64,000 bases of DNA from Massilistercora timonensis (GTDB taxonomy: Bacteria; Bacillota; Clostridia; Lachnospirales; Lachnospiraceae), in assembly GCF_900312975.1 (NCBI RefSeq), contig NZ_LT990039.1, forward strand, positions 310,001-374,000. Direction: 5' to 3'. Numbering within the stretch: position 1 is the stretch's first letter; the number at the start of each line of letters is the position of its first letter. The translations under genes were made by a program, and so were the position numbers. The notes beneath the pieces were generated by a model. It was given only the letters and a program-made list of their open reading frames with translations. It was not told the origin of the DNA and searched no databases. This document shows, one piece after another, positions 41,679 through 50,817 of this stretch.

Positions 41679-43916
41679 CTACCTCGCTTTCGTACCGGTG
41701 CCGTCCCGCTTCGCCGCTTTCAGCCGGTTCAGCGTGACCTCCCGGTCTCCGTACTGAACTTTAGTCTCTGTTCCCTCTTCAAAAAGATAAACCTCTTCCA
41801 GTTCATCCTTCTTGCGCAGCCGGATCCCCCGCACGCCCACGGCGCCCTTCTTCTTCTCAGACACCTCTTCCGCGCCAAACCGGAGGAAATATCCGTCTTT
41901 TGTCCGCAGCACCACCTGCTGGCCGTCGCTGATCACCTGAACGCTCACCACCGCGTCCTCCGTCTGCAGCTTGGTAGCCGCGATGGTCCGCTTGGATACC
42001 TGGAACTCGGTTCCCGGAACCTTCTTGATCATACCTGCCCGGGTAGCGAACAGGATCCTGGCAAATCGCATCTGCTCACTGTCGCAGATATAGACGATCT
42101 CCTCCTGGGTGCTGTCGTAATTGCTCACATTGTCAATAGGCTGCCCCTTATCCCGGAACTTGCCGTAAGGCAGATCCAGCACCTTCACCTGGTGCATCTT
42201 TCCGGTGTCGGTAAAGATACAGAGCTTCCCGGTATTCAGGCAGCTGATCACATACCGGTTCTCCCCGTCCGCCGCCTCTTTGTTCCGCTCATAGGTGGCC
42301 CGGTCAATGGTCTTGGCATAGCCGAACCGGTCCATCAGGAAGATCACTTCCTGCTCTTCGATCTTCTTCTCCTCAAACACGGCCTCCTCAGCATTCTCGA
42401 TCTGGGTGCGCCGTTTCCAGGAGAATTCCTTCTTGATCTGGTCTAAGTCCGCCATGATCACTTCTGCCATAGAGTCATAATTATTTAAAATGTCCTCATA
42501 GCGGGCGATATTTTTCAGCGTTTCCTCATGCTCCTTCATCAGCGCCTCGATCTCCAGGCCGATCAGCCGGTAGAGACGCATCTCCAGGATGGCTGTGGCC
42601 TGCCGCTCAGTAAACCGCAGCATGGCCGCCATCTTTTTGGAAATACTTGACTTGAACTTGATATTGTCGGTCACCCCGTCTGTGAGACAGGCCTTGGCGT
42701 CTTTCACCGACTGGCTGCCCCGCAGGATCTCAATGATCAGGTCGATCACGTCGCAGGCTTTGATCAGCCCTTCCTGGATCTCCTTTTTATCCCGCTCCTT
42801 GGCAAGAAGCGTCTGATACTTGCGGGTGGCAAGCTCAAACTGAAAATCCACATGGTGCTCGATGATCTTCTTCAAGCCCATGGTCTCCGGGCGTCCGTCC
42901 GCCACTGCCAGCATATTTACCCCAAAGGTGTCCTCCAGCCGGGTCTTCTTGTAGAGCATGTTGATGAGATTTTCCACGTCCGCGCCCTTTTTGAGCTCAA
43001 TGACGATCCGGATCCCTTCCTTGGAGGACTGATTAGAAATGTCGGTGATATCGCTGGTCTTCTTGGACTCTACCAGATTGTAGACGTCGTTCAGGAATTT
43101 TCCGATCCCTGCCCCGATCATGGTATAGGGGATCTCCGAGATCACGATCTGGCTCTTGCCCCCCTTTAATTCTTCTACTTCCACCTTACCCCGCAGCTTC
43201 ACCTTTCCGGTCCCGGTTTCGTAGATATCCAGCAGGTCGTCTTTATTGACCACGATCCCCCCGGTGGGAAAATCCGGCCCTTTGATATATTTCATCAGCT
43301 GTCTGGTGCTGATCTCATTGTTCTTCATGTAGGCCTTGACCCCGTCGATCACCTCGCCCAGGTTGTGGGTGGGGATGCTGGTGGCCATACCAACCGCGAT
43401 CCCTTCCGCGCCGTTTACCAGCAGGTTTGGGATCCGCACCGGCAGCACTTCCGGTTCCTTCTCCGTCTCGTCAAAGTTGGGGACAAAATTCACAATGTCC
43501 TTATCCAGATCCTGGAGATAGGCTTCCTGGGTGATCTTCGCCAGACGGGCCTCGGTATAACGCATGGCCGCCGCCCCGTCTCCCTCGATAGAGCCAAAGT
43601 TGCCATGGCCGTCTACCAGCACGGTGCCCTTCTTGAAATCCTGGGCCATCACCACCAGGGCTTCATAGATGGAACTGTCCCCGTGGGGGTGGTATTTACC
43701 CATGGTATCACCCACGATACGGGCACATTTCCGGTAGGGGCGGTCATTTTTAAGTCCCAGCTCATGCATATCGTAAAGAGTCCGCCGCTGCACCGGCTTT
43801 AAGCCGTCCCGGACGTCCGGAAGGGCTCGGGCTACAATGACGCTCATAGCATAATCGATATACGATTTCTTCATCACATCCGAATATTCGGTTCTTATGA
43901 TCTGTGTATTTTCCAT
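41679..43916 (-). CDS. parC: DNA topoisomerase IV subunit A (second type IIA topoisomerase)
   Basis: A 745-residue breakage-reunion subunit. Catalytic Tyr is Y120 in AAMRYTEARL. The quinolone-determining region reads HPHGDSSIYEAL with S81 and E85, the drug-sensitive form. The C-terminal beta-pinwheel (about 500-735) lacks a canonical GyrA box (QRRGGKG), so I call ParC rather than GyrA. It is 15 bp after parE. Assignment to topo IV versus a second gyrase would need comparison with the gyrBA pair near the origin. Confidence 0.85.
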   Translation of the reverse strand: MENTQIIRTEYSDVMKKSYIDYAMSVIVARALPDVRDGLKPVQRRTLYDMHELGLKNDRPYRKCARIVGDTMGKYHPHGDSSIYEALVVMAQDFKKGTVLVDGHGNFGSIEGDGAAAMRYTEARLAKITQEAYLQDLDKDIVNFVPNFDETEKEPEVLPVRIPNLLVNGAEGIAVGMATSIPTHNLGEVIDGVKAYMKNNEISTRQLMKYIKGPDFPTGGIVVNKDDLLDIYETGTGKVKLRGKVEVEELKGGKSQIVISEIPYTMIGAGIGKFLNDVYNLVESKKTSDITDISNQSSKEGIRIVIELKKGADVENLINMLYKKTRLEDTFGVNMLAVADGRPETMGLKKIIEHHVDFQFELATRKYQTLLAKERDKKEIQEGLIKACDVIDLIIEILRGSQSVKDAKACLTDGVTDNIKFKSSISKKMAAMLRFTERQATAILEMRLYRLIGLEIEALMKEHEETLKNIARYEDILNNYDSMAEVIMADLDQIKKEFSWKRRTQIENAEEAVFEEKKIEEQEVIFLMDRFGYAKTIDRATYERNKEAADGENRYVISCLNTGKLCIFTDTGKMHQVKVLDLPYGKFRDKGQPIDNVSNYDSTQEEIVYICDSEQMRFARILFATRAGMIKKVPGTEFQVSKRTIAATKLQTEDAVVSVQVISDGQQVVLRTKDGYFLRFGAEEVSEKKKGAVGVRGIRLRKKDELEEVYLFEEGTETKVQYGDREVTLNRLKAAKRDGTGTKAR

Positions 43917-43931
43917 GGTCTTCCTTCTCCT

Positions 43932-45854
43932 TTAGACATCCAGCTGTGCTTCCAGCGCATTTTCATAGATAAAGGTCCGTCTGGGCGGAACTTCAGTACC
44001 CATCAGCATCTCGGTCACGCTGGAGGCCATCCTGGCGTCCTCGATCTCCACCAGCTTCAGCACCCGGGTCTCCGGGTTCAGGGTGGTCTCCCACAGCTGC
44101 TGGGCGTCCATCTCTCCCAGTCCCTTATACCGCTGCAGGGTAAAGGGGCCGTCATGGATCTTCCGGTACCGCTCCAGAGCCTGATCGTCGTAAAGGTACT
44201 CCTCCTCCCCCTTCTTCGGCATAGCTTTGTAAAGAGGCGGCATGGCGATATACACATGTCCCTCATAGATCAACTCCGGCATAAACCGGTAGAACAGAGT
44301 CAGGAGCAGAGTGGAAATGTGGGCTCCGTCCACATCCGCATCCGCCATGATGATGATCTTGTCATAGCGCAATTTGCTGATGTCGAAATCGTTGCCGTAC
44401 CCTTCGGAAAATCCACAGCCAAAGGCATTGATCATGGTCTTGATCTCCGCATTGGCCAGGATCTTGTCAATGCTGGCCTTCTCCACATTCAGGATCTTGC
44501 CCCGGATGGGAAGGATAGCCTGATACATCCGGTCTCTGGCGGTCTTGGCGGAACCTCCGGCAGAATCTCCCTCCACGATGAAGATCTCGCACCTGGAAGG
44601 ATCCCGGCTCTCACAGTTGGCAAGCTTGCCGTTGCTGTCAAAAGAATATTTCTGTTTGGTCAGAAGATTGGTCTTGGCCTTCTCCTCGGTCTTGCGGATC
44701 TTAGCCGCCTTCTCCGCGCAGCCGATCACTTTTTTCAGGGTCTCCAGGTTCCGGTCGAAATACCGCACGATCTCGTCCCCTGCCACTTTGCTCACCGCCC
44801 GGGCCGCGTCCGGGTTGTCCAGTTTGGTCTTGGTCTGGCCCTCAAACCGGGGATCCGGATGTTTGATAGACACAATGGCGGTCATGCCGTTCCGCACGTC
44901 CGCGCCGGTGAAGTTGGCGTCTTTTTCCTTCAGGATCCCAAGTTCCCTGGCATACTGATTGATCACCGTGGTAAAAGTGGTCTTAAACCCGGTGAGATGG
45001 GTGCCTCCTTCTCCATTGTAAATGTTATTGCAAAAGCCCAGTACATTTTCATGGAACTCGTTGACGTACTGGAATACCACTTCCACTTCAACGCCTTCTG
45101 ATTCCCCCTTAAAATAAACCGGCTCGTGGACGGCTTCCTTCTTGGAGTTCAGATCCCGGATAAAGCCCAGGATCCCTTCCGGCTCACGATAGACGATCTT
45201 CTCCTTCTCCTCGCCCCGCAGGTCCTCGAAGATAATGGTAAGCTCCGGATTCAGATAAGCAGTCTCGTGCATCCGGCTTTTTACTTCCTCCGCCCGGAAC
45301 CGGGTCTTTTCGAAAATGGTGTCATCCGGCAGAAAATTGATCTTCGTCCCGGTCTTCTTGGTCTTGCCGATCCTGGGCAGAAGCCCGTTCTCCAGTTCCA
45401 CCACCGGAACACCCCGTTCATACCGGTCGTGATGGATATACCCGTCCCGGCTTATCTCCACATCCATATAGGCAGACAGCGCGTTGACCACCGAGGATCC
45501 CACTCCGTGGAGACCGCCGCTGGTCTTGTAGACAGAATCATCAAATTTTCCTCCCGCATGGAGGGTGGTATAAACCACCCGCTCCGCAGAAACTCCTTTG
45601 GCGTGCAGGTCCACCGGCACGCCACGTCCATTGTCGGATACGGTAGCAGATCCGTCCGCCTCCAGGGTCACATGGATCTCGCTGCAGGATCCTGCCAGAT
45701 GCTCATCCACGGAATTGTCCACGATCTCATAGATCAGATGGTTCAGGCCCTTGGTGGACACGCTGCCGATATACATGCCCGGCCGCTTGCGCACCGCCTC
45801 CAGTCCTTCCAGTATTGCAATGCTGTCCGCATCATATGTATTCTTCTTCGCCAT
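43932..45854 (-). CDS. parE: DNA topoisomerase IV subunit B
   Basis: The start is ATG 45852-45854 ([10 protein letters not shown], 640 residues) behind AAAGGAACG; a farther upstream frame would overlap the promoter. The GHKL ATPase domain has [13 protein letters not shown] (ATP-binding Asn/Asp) and [15 protein letters not shown]. The TOPRIM domain has [15 protein letters not shown] and DADVDGAHI. It shows ParE/GyrB architecture; ParE is inferred with its partner. Confidence 0.86.
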   Translation of the reverse strand: MAKKNTYDADSIAILEGLEAVRKRPGMYIGSVSTKGLNHLIYEIVDNSVDEHLAGSCSEIHVTLEADGSATVSDNGRGVPVDLHAKGVSAERVVYTTLHAGGKFDDSVYKTSGGLHGVGSSVVNALSAYMDVEISRDGYIHHDRYERGVPVVELENGLLPRIGKTKKTGTKINFLPDDTIFEKTRFRAEEVKSRMHETAYLNPELTIIFEDLRGEEKEKIVYREPEGILGFIRDLNSKKEAVHEPVYFKGESEGVEVEVVFQYVNEFHENVLGFCNNIYNGEGGTHLTGFKTTFTTVINQYARELGILKEKDANFTGADVRNGMTAIVSIKHPDPRFEGQTKTKLDNPDAARAVSKVAGDEIVRYFDRNLETLKKVIGCAEKAAKIRKTEEKAKTNLLTKQKYSFDSNGKLANCESRDPSRCEIFIVEGDSAGGSAKTARDRMYQAILPIRGKILNVEKASIDKILANAEIKTMINAFGCGFSEGYGNDFDISKLRYDKIIIMADADVDGAHISTLLLTLFYRFMPELIYEGHVYIAMPPLYKAMPKKGEEEYLYDDQALERYRKIHDGPFTLQRYKGLGEMDAQQLWETTLNPETRVLKLVEIEDARMASSVTEMLMGTEVPPRRTFIYENALEAQLDV

Positions 45855-45894
45855 GAACTGTCGTTCCTTTCCGATATTTTCCCATACTGGAGAT

Positions 45895-45932
45895 ATCTTA
45901 GCACAAAATGTGGTGTTAGGCAAACACATTTT
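45895..45932 (-). promoter_or_regulatory. Promoter of parE-parC with flanking inverted repeat
   Basis: TTGCCT (45918-45923) and TAAGAT (45895-45900), 17 bp apart. AAAATGTG (45905-45912) and CACATTTT (45925-45932) form an inverted repeat around the -35 element; it could be an operator or the spoIIP terminator. Confidence 0.5.
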
Positions 45933-47115
45933 ACGGAGTCAGCACAGTATCTAGTGTTTCCGCCAGGATTTCCATGGCGTTTCTCATCTCCTCCACCGTG
46001 TTGGTCTGGGCCCCCGCCTCTACCAGCAGGGTCTTTGGCGTCACGTGCATGTTGTAGCGGTAGCTCTTAAGATAGATCCGCCGGGTAAATCCCGGGTACT
46101 TCTGCGCCGCCAGCTGCATCTGGAGGGAGAAGGCCAGATTGTCTTCTATGTAGGGATTCTTCAGATACTCGATGGGACCGTTGGCCTTGGTCCGGCTCAT
46201 GCCGTTAAAGAACATGATCTGGGCCGTGGGTTTTCCATTGATCTCCTCCACCAGGTGGGTGGAATCTCCCACGCCGTCCCGGTGCAGGTCAATCACCACT
46301 TCGATACTGGGGTTCTCCTTAAGGATCTTCTCAACCTCCGGAAGAGCCAGCTCATAAGCCCGGCTCCGGTCCAGCTTCCCGTCGATGAGATCGTAGACGC
46401 CTTTGTGATGAAGGGTAGGGATCTGATAGGTCTCATTCAGAAGCTGAGCCAGATACTCTCCCGCACCCACAATGGTATCACTTTCCTCCCCTTTCCTGGA
46501 ATCTGCGAAGGCCTCCTGGGAATGGGTATGATAGATCAGCACCTTAGGGCCCTCCCCGGACTGGTCGATGGTTAAGTCTTTCCCCAGCAGAGTCTGGGCG
46601 TTCAGCTGCTCCGGATCCACCGACGTGCTACTGTCCACCGTGTAGAAATGTCCCATCAGATAATCAAAATCCTTCAGTTTCTCCAGGGAGGTATCCGGTG
46701 TCTTTTCTCTCCCGCCCGTCTTTGCTGTCCCGTCTGTCTGAACGGCTTCATCCGCCTTATTCTCATCCTTGGCCTGACGGGACAGGATCATCTCATAGGT
46801 CTCCCGGTCCTCCACCGCCACATCCATCGACGTTTTCTTTTCTATGTAGCGCTCCAGAGGCATCAGATCCCCTGCCGCCCGAAGGACCCACCGGGAAGGC
46901 GTGACCGCCTCCCCGTCCCTGCAGTAGGCAAAACCGGTAAGGTACATCTCCTCTGTCCGGTGTCCAAGAAACCGGTTTATCTCCAGCCGGACCTCCTCCG
47001 GCAGACGGATCTTTATATGAAATCCCGCATACAGGATCAAAATCCCAAGGACCAGGACCATCAGCACCTGGCTGACCCTTCTCTGAAACAACTCCAACCA
47101 CTTCACTCCGCTCAA
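45931..47115 (-). CDS. spoIIP: Stage II sporulation protein P
   Basis: A 394-residue peptidoglycan amidase/endopeptidase that drives engulfment together with SpoIIM and SpoIID. One N-terminal membrane segment (about 15-32), a variable linker, and a C-terminal amidase domain (about 185-390). The zinc-site motifs are IYHTHSQEAF (near 200), VIDLHRDGVGD (near 275) and LVEAGAQTNTVEE (near 370). It lies after gpr, the same gpr-spoIIP order as Bacillus, with a sigma-E-like promoter between. Confidence 0.95.
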   Translation of the reverse strand: MSGVKWLELFQRRVSQVLMVLVLGILILYAGFHIKIRLPEEVRLEINRFLGHRTEEMYLTGFAYCRDGEAVTPSRWVLRAAGDLMPLERYIEKKTSMDVAVEDRETYEMILSRQAKDENKADEAVQTDGTAKTGGREKTPDTSLEKLKDFDYLMGHFYTVDSSTSVDPEQLNAQTLLGKDLTIDQSGEGPKVLIYHTHSQEAFADSRKGEESDTIVGAGEYLAQLLNETYQIPTLHHKGVYDLIDGKLDRSRAYELALPEVEKILKENPSIEVVIDLHRDGVGDSTHLVEEINGKPTAQIMFFNGMSRTKANGPIEYLKNPYIEDNLAFSLQMQLAAQKYPGFTRRIYLKSYRYNMHVTPKTLLVEAGAQTNTVEEMRNAMEILAETLDTVLTP

Positions 47116-47166
47116 ACGCCTGGCCCCGGAAAATCTCCGGACAGGTTTTCAAATTTGTGTCTTAAC

Positions 47167-47196
47167 ACTATATGATGTGACTCCCCGGGATATGTG
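47167..47196 (-). promoter_or_regulatory. Sigma-E-like promoter of spoIIP
   Basis: Minus-strand CACATATC (47189-47196), a 14-bp spacer, CATATAGT (47167-47174). This matches the sigma-E pattern, as expected for spoIIP. Confidence 0.45.
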
Positions 47197-47221
47197 CATG
47201 TCCCACAGGGAAAATACAGGT

Positions 47222-48193
47222 TCAGGCTTCCTTCGTCTTCCCGGAAAACAGAAGATTCAAAGCTTCCGATAAGGTATAGCTGATCCGCCTGATGGTATCG
47301 TCAATATCCTTGGGCGTCACAAACAGCCCGTTCAGATGAGGAGAGATCAGTTCCCGCACCAGGTCGTACTTTTCCGCCGCAGTGTAACCCTGCAGCACAA
47401 CGCCCACCCCCCGCAGCGCTTCCGAGGTCTCCAGCGCCGCGATCAGATTTTCCATAGTGTCGTTGACGATCGTGGCTGCGTCCACCACCGTGGGGATCCC
47501 AATGGCGATCACCGGAACCCCCACCGTTTCCCGGGTCAGCCCGCCTCTGTGGTTGCCCACCCCGGAACCAGGGCTGATCCCGGTGTCCGAGATCTGGATC
47601 GTCCGGTTGAGACGCCGGGAACTTCTGGCCGCCAGGGCGTCCACCGCGATGATCACGTCCGGCTCGGTCTCCGCCACCACCCCGCGGACGATCTCCACGG
47701 TCTCCATGCCCGTCTGCCCCATGACTCCCGGCACGATGGCGCTCACCAGGCGCGCCTGCTCCTCGCCCATGGCGTATTTTCCGTACTCCTTCACGATATG
47801 CCTAGTGATGTTCAGGTTGTCCACCACCAGCGGACCAAGCGCGTCTGGAGTCACTTTCCGGTTCCCAAGGCCCACCACCAGCACAGAGAGATCCTCCTTG
47901 TCACATTTCAGGAAGCCTGCCAGGAACTTTGCCAGTTCCACAGAGATCTCCCTGTGATAGGCCTCGTCAGGCACTGCCATCTCCGGTGCCTCCATGGTAA
48001 TGTAGGTGCCCACCGGCTTGCCCATCGCCTTCGCTCCATTTTCCGTCTCGATCCGGACCCGGGTGATCCGGATCTCCCGTTCCTCATCATAATCCTCCTC
48101 CAGTACAACCCCCTGGATCTCCACATGATCTGACTCGAACCGCTCCTTCTGCTCCAGCGCCAGATCCGTCCTGATACTGTATTTCTCGATCAT
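47222..48193 (-). CDS. gpr: Spore germination protease GPR
   Basis: A 323-residue aspartic-type protease (family A25) that degrades small acid-soluble spore proteins on germination. The N-terminal YSIRTDLALEQKE contains the auto-processing site, which resembles the cleavage sequence in SASPs. Conserved VVGLGNRKVTPDALGPLVVDN (about 106-126) and DALAARSSRRLNRTIQISDTGISPG (about 185-209) identify the family. No clear vegetative promoter is seen upstream; sigma-F/G control is expected. Confidence 0.96.
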   Translation of the reverse strand: MIEKYSIRTDLALEQKERFESDHVEIQGVVLEEDYDEEREIRITRVRIETENGAKAMGKPVGTYITMEAPEMAVPDEAYHREISVELAKFLAGFLKCDKEDLSVLVVGLGNRKVTPDALGPLVVDNLNITRHIVKEYGKYAMGEEQARLVSAIVPGVMGQTGMETVEIVRGVVAETEPDVIIAVDALAARSSRRLNRTIQISDTGISPGSGVGNHRGGLTRETVGVPVIAIGIPTVVDAATIVNDTMENLIAALETSEALRGVGVVLQGYTAAEKYDLVRELISPHLNGLFVTPKDIDDTIRRISYTLSEALNLLFSGKTKEA

Positions 48194-48304
48194 CCCATCA
48201 ACCTCACTGAACCTTAAGTCTCACTGCCGCCATTTCCGCCTTTTACCCATGGCGCGCAGCGCTGCTGACAACATCAGTTTTTGCAATATTTTGAGAAATA
48301 TGTA

Positions 48305-48333
48305 TTGACAGAACCTAAACCTTGGAATAAAAT
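48305..48333 (+). promoter_or_regulatory. Promoter of rpsT
   Basis: TTGACA (48305-48310), 17-bp spacer, TAAAAT (48328-48333). A near-consensus strong promoter. Confidence 0.8.
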
Positions 48334-48345
48334 AAATTCGTATGT

Positions 48346-48378
48346 TTCGTTAGAACGTCCGTGTCCGGCTCTAACGAA
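48346..48378 (+). promoter_or_regulatory. Hairpin in the rpsT leader
   Basis: TTCGTTAGA (48346-48354) pairs perfectly with TCTAACGAA (48370-48378). It lies a few nucleotides from the predicted start of the transcript and 45 nt before the TTG start codon. Candidate site for S20 autoregulation or mRNA stability. Confidence 0.5.
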
Positions 48379-48423
48379 CTGGAAATCGAGAGAATCGAAA
48401 TATAGATATTGGAGGTGGACGAG

Positions 48424-48687
48424 TTGGCTAATATCAAATCTGCGAAGAAGAGGATTTTGGTAAACGAAACAAAAGCGGCTAGAAACAAAGCGATCAAATC
48501 CAGAGTTAAAACCTCTGTAAAGAAAGTAGAAGCTGCTGTTGCAGAGAAGAACGCCGAGGCAGCAAAAGAAGCGCTGAAGGCAGCGATCGTGGAGATCGAC
48601 AAAGCTGGAACCAAAGGTGTTTATCACAAGAATACCTGCTCCAGAAAGATTTCCCGCTTAACAAAAGCAGTCAACGGAATCGCTTAA
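48424..48687 (+). CDS. rpsT: 30S ribosomal protein S20
   Basis: An 87-residue S20. I place the start at TTG 48424 (LANIKSAKKRILVNET) with GGAGGTG 6 nt upstream; the ATG at 48409 overlaps that site. The basic three-helix sequence (SAKKRILVNETKAARNKAIKS, and the C-terminal KGVYHKNTCSRKISRLTKAVN) is typical. E. coli rpsT also starts with UUG, where the weak start is part of autoregulation. Confidence 0.96.
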   Translation: MANIKSAKKRILVNETKAARNKAIKSRVKTSVKKVEAAVAEKNAEAAKEALKAAIVEIDKAGTKGVYHKNTCSRKISRLTKAVNGIA

Positions 48688-48697
48688 AAGCATAGAC

Positions 48698-48730
48698 AAA
48701 AACAGCCATTTACCGTCATGGCTGTTTTTT
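48698..48730 (+). terminator. Terminator of rpsT
   Basis: AAAAACAGCCAT / ATGGCTGTTTTT, a 12-bp stem with an 8-nt loop and T6 at the end. Confidence 0.9.
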
Positions 48731-48736
48731 ATTGTT

Positions 48737-48781
48737 CAATTGAGGACGTAGCCTTTTGTAAAAAGGCTACGTCCTCAATTG
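48737..48781. repeat. Left outer hairpin of the cassette
   Basis: A 21-bp perfect inverted repeat (arms 48737-48757 and 48761-48781, containing AATTGAGGACGTAGCC) with a 3-nt loop. The same hairpin recurs at 49665-49707. Confidence 0.9.
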
Positions 48782-48787
48782 ACGTTT

Positions 48788-48847
48788 ACGGTGTACCAAA
48801 ATGACAATTGGGGTGTACCCAAATGCATTTTAGGGTGTACCCAAATG
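48788..48847 (+). repeat. Left iteron array, three 22-bp units
   Basis: GTGTACC cores start at 48791, 48813 and 48835. The unit is GGGTGTACCCAAATGC plus a few variable bases. The outermost copy is the most diverged. Confidence 0.88.
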
Positions 48848-48851
48848 AACT

Positions 48852-49496
48852 TTATTCCAGTTTTGAATACCCGAAACTATTAACCAAAGCCTCTACTCTG
48901 CTGCCTTCTTTGCACATCGGACACTCGTGAGGATCATAAGCGCGATAGTCCGGCACGTCTTTACTGGTAAAAATGGTTTTGATCTCCATACCTGCAATCT
49001 TTGTAACTGCGCTGAAGATCGCACAAATCCCACACACAGTCCCGCCATAATATAAAACGGACTCTATCGCCCTGCTGATCGTTTTTCCTGTAGTAACAGA
49101 TGCAGCCAGAATCAAAACCTGTTGATTCTTCACCATTCTCTGTTTATTATCCCGGAACATGATCTGCCCAAATGTATTGAATTCCGGCGTCACCACAGAA
49201 ATGTTATTCCCCGCGCTCAAAGACATCCTGTTAGAATCTGCCAGCTGTTCCGCCAGAAACGTCCCGATCACTTCCGTTTCATCCAGACAAACGATCGTAT
49301 TTACAAATGTATTTGTCAGATACTCAGCCGCCAGTTCTTTTGCGGTTTCTCTTGAATTATTATGTCTCGTTTTTACTGTAGACATATCAATATACGTATT
49401 CAAGTGAGAATTACTGGTGGCAAAATGTCCTTTCAAAATCTTGATTCGCGCCTTTGGGTTCTTCGCCGAGCGCAGGTCTTCTAATCTTTCATCCAT
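48852..49496 (-). CDS. Phosphoribosyltransferase-like protein in the cassette
   Basis: The start is ATG 49494-49496 (MDERLEDLRS, 214 residues) with GGGAGGAG 8 nt upstream. The fold pattern is that of type I PRTases: a hood segment, then VLILAASVTTGKTI (127-140) in place of the PRPP loop, usually VxxVDDxxxTGGT. The two acidic residues that normally contact PRPP are alanines here, and CPMC (192-195) near the C-terminus could bind metal. From memory, similar proteins in Lachnospiraceae are annotated as orotate phosphoribosyltransferase-like; whether they are catalytic is unknown. Base composition is AT-richer than all neighbours. A possible promoter (TTGTGT, 16 bp, TATAAG) lies at about 49553-49580. 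Confidence 0.75.
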   Translation of the reverse strand: MDERLEDLRSAKNPKARIKILKGHFATSNSHLNTYIDMSTVKTRHNNSRETAKELAAEYLTNTFVNTIVCLDETEVIGTFLAEQLADSNRMSLSAGNNISVVTPEFNTFGQIMFRDNKQRMVKNQQVLILAASVTTGKTISRAIESVLYYGGTVCGICAIFSAVTKIAGMEIKTIFTSKDVPDYRAYDPHECPMCKEGSRVEALVNSFGYSKLE

Positions 49497-49599
49497 TTTC
49501 ATCACTCCTCCCTTGATTTTAGCTATTTCTTGTTTCCGCAAACATTATTTTCTTATATTTTATCACACTACTCACACAAATTCAGTATATTTTTCTGCA

Positions 49600-49659
49600 T
49601 TTGGGTACACCCCAGATTGCATTTAGGTACACCCTAAAACGCATTTGGGTACACCCCGA
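49600..49659 (-). repeat. Right iteron array, three 22-bp units
   Basis: GTACAC cores (reverse complement of GTGTAC) start at 49605, 49627 and 49649, again exactly 22 bp apart and in inverted orientation relative to the left array. Confidence 0.88.
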
Positions 49660-49664
49660 ATCGC

Positions 49665-49707
49665 AATTGAGGACGTAGCCTTTTTGCAAAAGGCTACGTC
49701 CTCAATT
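49665..49707. repeat. Right outer hairpin of the cassette
   Basis: A 20-bp perfect inverted repeat (49665-49684 and 49688-49707) with a 3-nt loop, the same sequence as the left hairpin. It lies 15 bp after the ilvC stop and could also act as its transcript end, though no U-tract follows. Confidence 0.9.
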
Positions 49708-49722
49708 AAATAAAAATATTCC

Positions 49723-50811
<1,089 letters not shown>

Positions 50812-50817
50812 TTAATG

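Larger units (their letters stand above)
48737..49707. mobile_element. Putative non-autonomous cassette with inverted hairpin-plus-iteron ends
   Basis: A single AT-rich PRTase-like gene is flanked by two inverted copies of a ~110-bp module. Each module, from outside in, is a perfect ~20-bp hairpin followed by three iterons at an exact 22-bp period. The left module is 48737-48847, the right 49600-49707. No transposase is inside, and I see no clear target-site duplication (left flank TATTGTT, right flank AAATAAA). It sits 6 bp after the rpsT terminator and 15 bp beyond the ilvC stop. Alternatively, two separate copies of a dispersed repeat happen to flank the gene. Confidence 0.55.

Noticed and set aside
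41679-45854. Main gyrase gyrB-gyrA pair
   Set aside because: The A subunit has no GyrA box and the pair is not next to dnaA/recF-type origin genes, so topoisomerase IV is preferred, though not proven.
48788-49659. CRISPR array
   Set aside because: Units are 22 bp with no unique spacers between them, only three per array, and no cas genes are near.
48737-49707. IS200/IS605-type element
   Set aside because: Those elements have end hairpins in the same orientation, insert next to a short target and carry tnpA/tnpB. Here the ends are inverted copies with iterons and no transposase is present.
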